Shown here in pieces: positions 57,350 through 64,000 of a stretch of 64,000 nucleotides of DNA. The position numbers and the translations under genes were made by a program. The stretch's first letter is position 1. Each line of letters begins with the position of its first letter. Source of the stretch: Amycolatopsis mongoliensis (GTDB taxonomy: Bacteria; Actinomycetota; Actinomycetes; Mycobacteriales; Pseudonocardiaceae); the NCBI RefSeq assembly GCF_030285665.1, contig NZ_CP127295.1, positions 744,001 through 808,000 on the forward strand, given 5' to 3'. The notes under the pieces were generated by a model that saw nothing but the letters and a program-made list of their open reading frames with translations, made no database searches and had not been told where the DNA came from.

Positions 57350-58272
57350 CACTTCTCTCCCGCGGTTCCGGTCAGGGCGTGGAAAACGTCGTCCAGGGTG
57401 GGCTCGGACAGCTCGAGCCCGGTGGTCTCGAGGCCGGCGTCGGCGACCTGGTTGAGCACCCGCCGGACCTGGCCGGGCTGGTCGATGGCGACGCTGACCG
57501 TGTCGTCGATGAGCACGCCGCCGGCGACGCCGTGCGCGCGCTCCGCCTCGGCGGCGGTGGCGAAGGTGAGCTTCAGCCGCTCGGTGCCGACCTTGCGCTT
57601 CAGCTCGGCCGCCGTGCCCTCGGCGACGACGCGGCCCTTGTCGATCACCGCGATCCGGTCGGCCAGCTGGTCGGCCTCCTCCAGGTACTGCGTGGTGAGC
57701 AGGATCGTGGTGCCGCCGTCGAGCAGTTCGCGGATCGCGTCCCACATCGCCGAACGGCTGCGCGGGTCGAGGCCGGTGGTGGGCTCGTCGAGGAACAGCA
57801 CCGGCGGCGAGGTGATCAGGCTGATCGCCAGGTCGAGCCGGCGGCGCATACCGCCGGAGTAGGTCTTGACCTGGCGGTCGGCCGCTTCGGTCAGGTCGAA
57901 CTGCGTGAGCAGCTCGGTGGCGCGGGTCTTCGCCTCGGCCGGGCCCAGGTGGAACAGCCGGGCCATCATCCGCAGGTTCTCGCGGCCGGTGAGCAGCTCG
58001 TCGACCGCGGTGTCCTGGCCGGTGAGGCCGATCTGCTCCCGCACCTTCCGCTTGGGCCCGCCGAGGTCGTGGCCGTTGACGGTCACGGTGCCGCCGTCGG
58101 CGTCCAGCAGGGTGCTCAGGATCCGCACCGTCGTGGTCTTCCCGGCGCCGTTCGGGCCCAGCAGCGCGAACATCGTGCCGCGCCGCACGCTCAGGTCGAC
58201 GCCTTCCAGGACGTTGACGTCGCCATAGGACTTGCGCAGCCCCCGTGCTTCGATCGCGTAGCCGGTGACCAT
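57349..58272 (-). CDS. ABC exporter ATPase (DrrA-like)
   Basis: 307 residues. Walker A LLGPNGAGKTTTVRIL, signature YSGGMRRRLDLA, Walker B SPPVLFLDEPTTGLDPRSR, switch-like TTQYLEEADQLAD, and the DrrA C-terminal tail GLELSEPTLDDVFHALTG. Paired with the DrrB-like permease, it forms an exporter and self-resistance system for the adjacent polyketide. Confidence 0.93.
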   Translation of the reverse strand: MVTGYAIEARGLRKSYGDVNVLEGVDLSVRRGTMFALLGPNGAGKTTTVRILSTLLDADGGTVTVNGHDLGGPKRKVREQIGLTGQDTAVDELLTGRENLRMMARLFHLGPAEAKTRATELLTQFDLTEAADRQVKTYSGGMRRRLDLAISLITSPPVLFLDEPTTGLDPRSRSAMWDAIRELLDGGTTILLTTQYLEEADQLADRIAVIDKGRVVAEGTAAELKRKVGTERLKLTFATAAEAERAHGVAGGVLIDDTVSVAIDQPGQVRRVLNQVADAGLETTGLELSEPTLDDVFHALTGTAGEK

Positions 58273-58402
58273 CGGTTACCTCTCCTCGTTCGGATCAAGA
58301 TCGTGGTGGAGCACGGGAACTCTCCGTACCAGTGGGCCACAGCCGGCTTGGGCCGGGCAATAATGGCCGGGTCGAGCCACGTTAGGGGTCTGCCGCGGCT
58401 TG

Positions 58403-58446
58403 TCGTGAGTGAGAAACAGGGTCAGAACACTGTTTCTCACTCACGA
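58403..58446 (-). terminator. 17-bp perfect hairpin behind the PKS gene
   Basis: TCGTGAGTGAGAAACAG and its exact complement flank GGTCAGAACA, 4 bp past the PKS stop on the minus strand. It contains the CAGAACACTGT core also seen at 38.0 kb. Confidence 0.65.
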
Positions 58447-58450
58447 CCCC

Positions 58451-61400
58451 CTAGTCGTCGTCCCCACCGCCGATCGCCATGCTGATCAGCGCGTCGGTGT
58501 CGAGGTCGTCGATCGTGGCCTCTTCGACGGCTTCGGGCTCGGCGGCCTCCTCCGGCAGGCGCACGCCCGCCAGCTCCAGCAGCCCGTCCAGGAGCCCGGC
58601 GGCGCGCAGCTTCTCGAGCGGGATGCCCGCCAGCGCGTCGCGCACCCCTTGCTCGGTCACGGCTTGCTCGGGCACCTCGGCCTCGGCCGGCGCCAGTTCG
58701 CCGACCAGGTGCTCGGCGAGGATCCGCGGGGTCGGGTAGTCGAAGATCAAGCTCACCGGCAGCTTCAGGCCGGTGACGAGGCTGAGCTTGTTGCGGAACC
58801 CGGTGGCGGACAACGAGTCGAAGCCGACCTCGTTGAACGAGCGGTCCGGTTCCACCGCCTCCGGCCCGGCGTGACCCAGCAGCGTCGCCGCGTGGGTGCG
58901 CACCAGGGTCAGCACGGTCGGGACGCGCTTGGCCACCGGCAGCCCGGCCAGCTTCTTCGCCAGGGACTCGGTGTCCTCGGCCGCTTCCTGCGCCGCCCGG
59001 CGGCCGGGCGTGCCCGCCAGCCCGCGCAGCACGGCGGGCAGGTCGTCGTCGCCCGACGAGGCCAGCACCCGGGTGTCCAGCGCGATCGGCACCAGGAGCG
59101 CGTCGGTGCCACCGGCCGCCGAGTCCAGCAGCCGCAGTCCGTCCTCAGTGGACAGTGCGGTGATGCCGGTCTCGCCGATGCGGTGCGCGTCCGCGTCTTC
59201 CAAAGCCTCACCCATGCCACCGGCCCACAGGCCCCACGCGAGCGAGGTGCCGGCGAGGCCTTCGGCCCGGCGCCGGACGGCGAGGGCGTCCAGGAACGCG
59301 TTGGCCGCGGCGTAGCTGCCCTGGCCGGGGGCGCCGAGGACACCGGCGGCCGAGGAGAACAGCACGAACGCGGTGAGGTCCAAGTCCCGCGTGAGTTCGT
59401 CGAGGACCACTGACGCGTCGGCCTTGGGCCGCAGCACGGTGTCGAGCCGCTCCGGGGTCAGCGACGTCAGGATGCCGTCGTCGAGGACACCGGCGGCGTG
59501 CACCACCGCGCGCAGCGGCGCGTCGGCCGGGATCCCGGCCAGCAGCGCGGCCACGGCGTCGCGGTCGGCCACGTCGCACGCGGCCAGGGTGACGTCGGCG
59601 TCCAGCGCGGTCAGTTCGGCCGCGCCGGGGGCGTCGGCGCCGCGCCGGCTGACCAGCAGCAGGTTCCGCACGCCGTGCTCGGCCACCAGGTGCCGGGCCA
59701 CGGCCGTGCCGAGCGCGCCGGTGGCGCCGGTGACGAGCACCGTGCCTTCGGGGTCCCAGACCGGTGCGGCCGCCGCGTCGGCCGCCTTGGCCAGCCGCGG
59801 CACCAGCACCGCGCCCGCCCGCAGCGCCACCTGCGGCTCGTCGGAGGCCGCCACCGCGGCGAGCGTCCGGCCTGCCGGGGTGCCCGCGCCGAGGTCGACG
59901 AGGGTGATCCGGCCCGGGTGCTCGGCCTGCGCCGAGCGCACCAGACCCGCCACCGCGGCGCCGACGGGGTCGGGGATGTCCCCTTCCTCGGCGGCCACCG
60001 CACCGCGGGTCACCACGATCAGCGACTCCCCGGCGCCGGCGAGCCAGGTCTGCAGCTCGCCGAGCACGCGGTGCAGCTCGGCGTGGACGTCTTCGCCGCC
60101 CACCGGGAGCACGGCCAGGCCGGTCGCCTCCGAAGCCGGGACCGCCTTGGCTCCCAGGGCTTCGGTGAGACCGAACGGGTCGGGCCCCAGCACGGACCAG
60201 TCGAGGACTTCGGCGACGGCGTCGAGGTCGGTCCGCTCCCACGTGACCCGGAACAGCGAGTCGCCCCCACCGGCCGGCGTGGCCTGCGGCACGGCGGACA
60301 TCGGGCGCAGCAGCAGGGACTCCACCGACGCGACCGGGGCCCCGGCCCCGTCGGCGACGTCCAGCGCGACCGCACCGGAGCCGACCGGGCGGACGTGGAC
60401 CCGCAGCGTCGTCGCGCCGACGGCGTGCAGCCGCACGCCTTCCCACGCGAACGGCAGCGCCGGCTCGTCGCCCGCCGCGCCGGAGACGCCGATCGTGTGC
60501 AGCGCGGCGTCGAGCACGGCCGGGTGGACGCCGTAACGGTCCACATCGGACACCGAGGCCGGCAGCCGGATCTCGGCGAACGCCTCGCCGTCGCGCTTCC
60601 AGGCCGCGGCGAGCCCGCGGAACGCGGGGCCGTACGCCAGGCCGTCGGCGGCCAGCTCCTCGTAGGTGCCCTCCAGGCGCACCTGCTCGGCGCCGGCGGG
60701 CGGCCAGGCCGTCAGGTCGAAGTCCGCCTTCCGACCGGCCTTGGCGAGCTTGCCGGTCGCGTGGCGCGTCCAGGCGGCCGTCGATCCCTCGGGCCGCGAG
60801 TGGACGCTGAACGCCCGGGTGCCGTCGGCGCCCGGCGCGTCGAGGGCGAACTGGACGCGGACGCCCGTCCGCTCCGGCACGACCAGCGGGTACTCCAGGG
60901 TCAGCTCGTCGAGCCGCGGGCAACCGGCCTCGTCGCCCGACCGGATCGCCATCTCGACGAACCCGGTGCCGGGGAACAGGATCGCGCCGCCGACGACGTG
61001 GTCGGCCAGCCACGGGTGGGTGCCCACGGACAGCCGTCCGGTGAACAGCAGCCCGTCGGCGCCGGCCAGTTCCAGGGCCGACCCGAGCAGCGGGTGGTCC
61101 TCCTGGCTCACCGCACCGGTGGTGCTCTCCAGCCAGTAGCGCTGCCGCTGGAACGGGTAGGTCGGCAGCGCGACCGGCCGGGCGCCGGTGGGTTCGTAGA
61201 TCGCGGCCCAGTCGACGTCGACGCCGCTGACGTGCAGCTGCGCGACGCCGGTCAGCGCAGCCACGGCTTCGTCGTTCTCCTTGTGCAGCATCGAAGCCAG
61301 CACCTCCGGCCGTTCGTCGAGGCAGCCCGCGGTGGCCGCGGTCAGCGTGGCGTCCGGGCCCAGCTCCAGGAACCGGGTGACGCCGTCGGCCGCGGCGCGG

Positions 61401-64000
61401 GTGACCGCGTCGAGGAAGCGAACCCCGGCGCGAACCTGGTTCACCCAGTAGTCCGGCGTGGTCAGGTCGGCCGTGTCGGTGACCGTCGAGATCACCGGGA
61501 TCCGCGGCGACGCGTACGTCAGTTCCGAAGCCACCGCGCGGAATTCTTCGAGCATCGGGTCCATCAGGCGGGAGTGGAACGCGTGCGACACGCGCAGCTG
61601 CTTGGTGCGCTCGAACTTCGCCGCGACCCCGGCGACGGCGTCGGCCGCACCCGAGATGACGACGGCGTTCGGGCCGTTGACGGCGGCGAGGTCGACGGTG
61701 TCCCCGGCGGCTTCGAGCACCGCTTCGGGCGTCGCTTCGATCGCCACCATCGCCCCGCCCGCGGGCAGCGCTTGCATCAGCGCACCGCGGGCGACGACCA
61801 GCTTCGCCGCGTCGGCCAGCGAGAACACGCCGGCGCAGTGGGCCGCGGCGATCTCGCCGATCGAGTGCCCGAGCAGGACGTCCGGCTTGACGCCCCACGC
61901 CCGCACCAGGCGGAACAGCGCGACCTCCAGCGCGAACAGCGCGGGCTGGGTGTAGCGGGTCTCGTCGAGCCCCTCGCCGCTGTCGATCACTTCCCGGATC
62001 GGGCGGTCCAGGTGCCGGTCGAGCTCCGCGCAGACTTCGTCGTACGCGGCGGCGAACGCCGGGTACTGCTCGGCGAGCCGTGCGCCCATCCCGGCCCGCT
62101 GGGAACCCTGGCCGGCGAACAGGAACGCCGTGCGCCCGCCCGCCGTCGCGATGCCGCTGACGACCCCGCGTGCCTCCTCTTCGTCGACCAGCGCCGCGAG
62201 ACCGCGGACGAACTGCGGCGACCGCTGCCCGATCACCACCGCGCGGCGGTCGAACGCGCTGCGCGTGGTGGCCAGCGAGAACCCGATGTCGGCGAGGCTG
62301 CCTTCCGGGTCTTCGTCCACATAGGACAGCAGCTGTTCGGCCCGGGCCCGCAGCGCGGCGGCGCCGCGGCCGGAGACCGGCCAGGCGACCGGCCCTTCGT
62401 GGTCGTGCCCGCCCGCCACTTCCCGGCGGTCGCCCTCTTCGAGGATCACGTGGGCGTTGGTGCCGCTGACGCCGAACGACGAGACGCCGGCCCGGCGGAT
62501 GTGCCCGTTGGGCAGCCACTTCACCGGCTCGACCAGGGCCCGGACCGCGCCGGACGACCAGTCGATCTCGCTGGACGGGCGGCCGACGTGCAGCGTCGCG
62601 GGCAGCTCGCCCTGGCGCATGGCCATGACCATCTTGATCACCCCGGCCGCGCCGGCCGCGGCCTGCGTGTGGCCGAGGTTCGACTTGACCGAGCCGATCC
62701 ACAGCGGGCGGTCGGCCGAGGTCTCCTTGCCGTAGGTGGCCAGCAGCGCCTGGACCTCGATCGGGTCGCCCAGCTTCGTGCCGGTGCCGTGCGCCTCGAC
62801 GGCGTCGACGTCGGCCGCGGTGATCCCGGCGTCGGCCAGCGCCGCGCGGATGACGCGCTGCTGGGCGGGGCCGTTGGGGGCGGTGAGCCCGTTGGACGTG
62901 CCGTCCTGGTTGACCGCGCTGCCCTTGAGCACCGCGAGCACCGGGTGGCCGAGGCGGCGGGCCTCGGACAGCCGCTCCAGCACGAGCACGCCGACGCCCT
63001 CGGACCAGGTGGTGCCGTCGGCGTCGTCGGAGAAGACCTTGCAGCGGCCGTCGGCGGCCAGCCCCTTCTGGCGGCTGAACTCGACGAACGTCTCCGGCGT
63101 GGCCATCACGGTCACGCCGCCGGCCAGCGCGAGCGAGCAGTCGCCGCCGCGCAGGGCCTGGGCGGCCATGTGCATCGCGACCAGCGAGGACGAGCACGCC
63201 GTGTCGACGCTGACCGCCGGGCCCTCCAGGCCGAGGGTGTAGGACACCCGGCCGGTGACGATCGAGCCGGCGCTGTTCGCGCCCACGTAGTCGTGGTACT
63301 GGACGCCCGCGTAGACGCCGGTCGGGCTGCCCTTGAGCGACGACGGGTCGATACCCGCGCGCTCGAGGGCCTCCCAGCACGCCTCCAGCAGCAGCCGCTG
63401 CTGCGGGTCGATGGCCGGGGCTTCCTTCGGCGAGACGCCGAAGAACGTCGCGTCGAAGTCGCCGGCGTCGTGGACGAACCCGCCGCGGGCGACATAAGTG
63501 GTCCCGGGACGGCGGCCGGTCGGGTCGAGCAGGCCGTCGACGTCCCAGCCGCGGTCGGCGGGGAAGTCGCCGATGGCGTCCCGGCCGTTGGCGACCAGCT
63601 CCCACAGCTGCTCGGGCGAAGTGACCCCGCCCGGCAGGCGGCAGGCCATGCCGACGATCGCGATGGGCTCGTCGTGCGCCGCCGAAGCCGCGGTGACGAC
63701 CTGGTCCGGTGCACCCGTCAGCTCGGTGAGCAGGTGCGTGGCCAGCGCCGACGGCGTCGGGTGGTCGAAGATCAGGGTCGCGGGCAGCCGCTGCCCGGTC
63801 GCCGCGGTGAGGCCGTTGCGCAGCTCGATCGCGGTGAGCGAGTCGAAGCCGAGCGACTGGAACTGCGCGGCCGGCTCGATCTCGTGCGCGCCGCCGTAGC
63901 CCAGCACGGTCGCGGCGTGGCCGCGGACCAGCTCGAGCACGGCGTCGGCCCGGTCGGCCTCCGGCAGGGCGCGGACGCGGGCGGCGAAGGAGTCCTCTGC
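58451..64000 (-). CDS. modular type I polyketide synthase, C-terminal part (ACP-[KS-AT-DH-KR-ACP]-docking)
   Basis: The frame is open to the right edge; 1850 codons are visible. Counting from the edge: an ACP of the previous module (SLGFDSL, near 63835); KS with [26 protein letters not shown] and [14 protein letters not shown] with [12 protein letters not shown] and [12 protein letters not shown] (HAFH, malonyl-CoA type); DH with [17 protein letters not shown] and [15 protein letters not shown] with [29 protein letters not shown] (LDD, B-type) and the SSAAG/YAAANA catalytic residues; ACP with [14 protein letters not shown]; then a helical acidic tail ([18 protein letters not shown]) typical of C-terminal docking domains. 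No ER and no thioesterase. The module should add malonate and leave a double bond, then hand over to another subunit. Confidence 0.95.
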   Translation of the reverse strand, partial: AEDSFAARVRALPEADRADAVLELVRGHAATVLGYGGAHEIEPAAQFQSLGFDSLTAIELRNGLTAATGQRLPATLIFDHPTPSALATHLLTELTGAPDQVVTAASAAHDEPIAIVGMACRLPGGVTSPEQLWELVANGRDAIGDFPADRGWDVDGLLDPTGRRPGTTYVARGGFVHDAGDFDATFFGVSPKEAPAIDPQQRLLLEACWEALERAGIDPSSLKGSPTGVYAGVQYHDYVGANSAGSIVTGRVSYTLGLEGPAVSVDTACSSSLVAMHMAAQALRGGDCSLALAGGVTVMATPETFVEFSRQKGLAADGRCKVFSDDADGTTWSEGVGVLVLERLSEARRLGHPVLAVLKGSAVNQDGTSNGLTAPNGPAQQRVIRAALADAGITAADVDAVEAHGTGTKLGDPIEVQALLATYGKETSADRPLWIGSVKSNLGHTQAAAGAAGVIKMVMAMRQGELPATLHVGRPSSEIDWSSGAVRALVEPVKWLPNGHIRRAGVSSFGVSGTNAHVILEEGDRREVAGGHDHEGPVAWPVSGRGAAALRARAEQLLSYVDEDPEGSLADIGFSLATTRSAFDRRAVVIGQRSPQFVRGLAALVDEEEARGVVSGIATAGGRTAFLFAGQGSQRAGMGARLAEQYPAFAAAYDEVCAELDRHLDRPIREVIDSGEGLDETRYTQPALFALEVALFRLVRAWGVKPDVLLGHSIGEIAAAHCAGVFSLADAAKLVVARGALMQALPAGGAMVAIEATPEAVLEAAGDTVDLAAVNGPNAVVISGAADAVAGVAAKFERTKQLRVSHAFHSRLMDPMLEEFRAVASELTYASPRIPVISTVTDTADLTTPDYWVNQVRAGVRFLDAVTRAAADGVTRFLELGPDATLTAATAGCLDERPEVLASMLHKENDEAVAALTGVAQLHVSGVDVDWAAIYEPTGARPVALPTYPFQRQRYWLESTTGAVSQEDHPLLGSALELAGADGLLFTGRLSVGTHPWLADHVVGGAILFPGTGFVEMAIRSGDEAGCPRLDELTLEYPLVVPERTGVRVQFALDAPGADGTRAFSVHSRPEGSTAAWTRHATGKLAKAGRKADFDLTAWPPAGAEQVRLEGTYEELAADGLAYGPAFRGLAAAWKRDGEAFAEIRLPASVSDVDRYGVHPAVLDAALHTIGVSGAAGDEPALPFAWEGVRLHAVGATTLRVHVRPVGSGAVALDVADGAGAPVASVESLLLRPMSAVPQATPAGGGDSLFRVTWERTDLDAVAEVLDWSVLGPDPFGLTEALGAKAVPASEATGLAVLPVGGEDVHAELHRVLGELQTWLAGAGESLIVVTRGAVAAEEGDIPDPVGAAVAGLVRSAQAEHPGRITLVDLGAGTPAGRTLAAVAASDEPQVALRAGAVLVPRLAKAADAAAAPVWDPEGTVLVTGATGALGTAVARHLVAEHGVRNLLLVSRRGADAPGAAELTALDADVTLAACDVADRDAVAALLAGIPADAPLRAVVHAAGVLDDGILTSLTPERLDTVLRPKADASVVLDELTRDLDLTAFVLFSSAAGVLGAPGQGSYAAANAFLDALAVRRRAEGLAGTSLAWGLWAGGMGEALEDADAHRIGETGITALSTEDGLRLLDSAAGGTDALLVPIALDTRVLASSGDDDLPAVLRGLAGTPGRRAAQEAAEDTESLAKKLAGLPVAKRVPTVLTLVRTHAATLLGHAGPEAVEPDRSFNEVGFDSLSATGFRNKLSLVTGLKLPVSLIFDYPTPRILAEHLVGELAPAEAEVPEQAVTEQGVRDALAGIPLEKLRAAGLLDGLLELAGVRLPEEAAEPEAVEEATIDDLDTDALISMAIGGGDDD

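Noticed and set aside
58451..63605. Long alternative frames inside the PKS (for example 59208-63605 minus)
   Set aside because: Arg/Pro-rich shadows of the KS-AT-DH-KR frame.
1..64000. CRISPR arrays or rRNA operons
   Set aside because: No regularly spaced short repeats, cas genes or rRNA-like sequence were seen; the only dispersed repeat recognised is the MITE-like pair.

Overview
The window is very GC-rich, with G/C at almost every third codon position, GTG/TTG starts and overlapping ATGA/GTGA gene junctions. This is typical of an actinomycete. A VanR/VanS-controlled vanHAX operon, a gamma-butyrolactone (AfsA/ArpA) regulatory island next to a modular type I polyketide synthase, a DevR/DevS dormancy regulon and NarGHJI together suggest a soil Pseudonocardiales species, most likely Amycolatopsis-like. 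The genus is inferred; no rRNA is present to confirm it.

Region 1 (1-3.8 kb) looks like the decayed end of an integrative element. It holds a chymotrypsin-fold protease split over three frames, a tyrosine-recombinase N-terminal remnant, and a Hint-domain polymorphic toxin with a PD-(D/E)xK-like nuclease end, frameshifted at a G run, with an adjacent candidate immunity gene. It ends exactly at a 3' tRNA fragment followed by a terminator-like hairpin, which resembles an attR site.

Region 2 (4-20 kb and 33-44 kb) is a hypoxia/dormancy regulon. It contains two GAF-type DevS-like sensor kinases (one with a degraded ATPase domain), a DevR-like regulator, Usp, CBS-BON, DoxX-like and HPF-like proteins, two Acg-type nitroreductase-like proteins, NarK, NarGHJI with an overlapping CBS gene, a phosphoribosyltransferase, BON proteins and GAF-ANTAR regulators. 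DosR-type palindromes (core GGGACCTTnGnCC and variants) lie upstream of at least seven of these genes. Two ~245-bp MITE-like repeats with CTAG-ending terminal inverted repeats sit directly behind the two acg genes and supply their stop codons.

Region 3 (20-33 kb) is ordinary chromosome: methyltransferases, an L,D-transpeptidase, an HxlR/quinone oxidoreductase pair, a VOC protein behind twin palindromic operators, DUF72, ICMT-like, an ECF sigma factor with its YCII partner, a RibD-like reductase and an alanine-dehydrogenase-family enzyme, with a few gene remnants.

Region 4 (45-51 kb) is a glycopeptide-resistance island: vanH-vanA-vanX-GNAT as an overlapping operon, a decayed murG-like gene, vanS-vanR, and a divergent vanY-like carboxypeptidase. 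The vanH and vanY-like genes share an almost identical promoter, a likely VanR regulon signature.

Region 5 (51-64 kb) is the left edge of a polyketide cluster: an SDR/epimerase-afsA pair, an ArpA-like receptor, a second TetR regulator and a SARP activator separated by ARE-like palindromes, then a methyltransferase-like gene, a DrrAB-type exporter and the last module (KS-AT-DH-KR-ACP plus docking tail) of a modular PKS that runs off the right edge.
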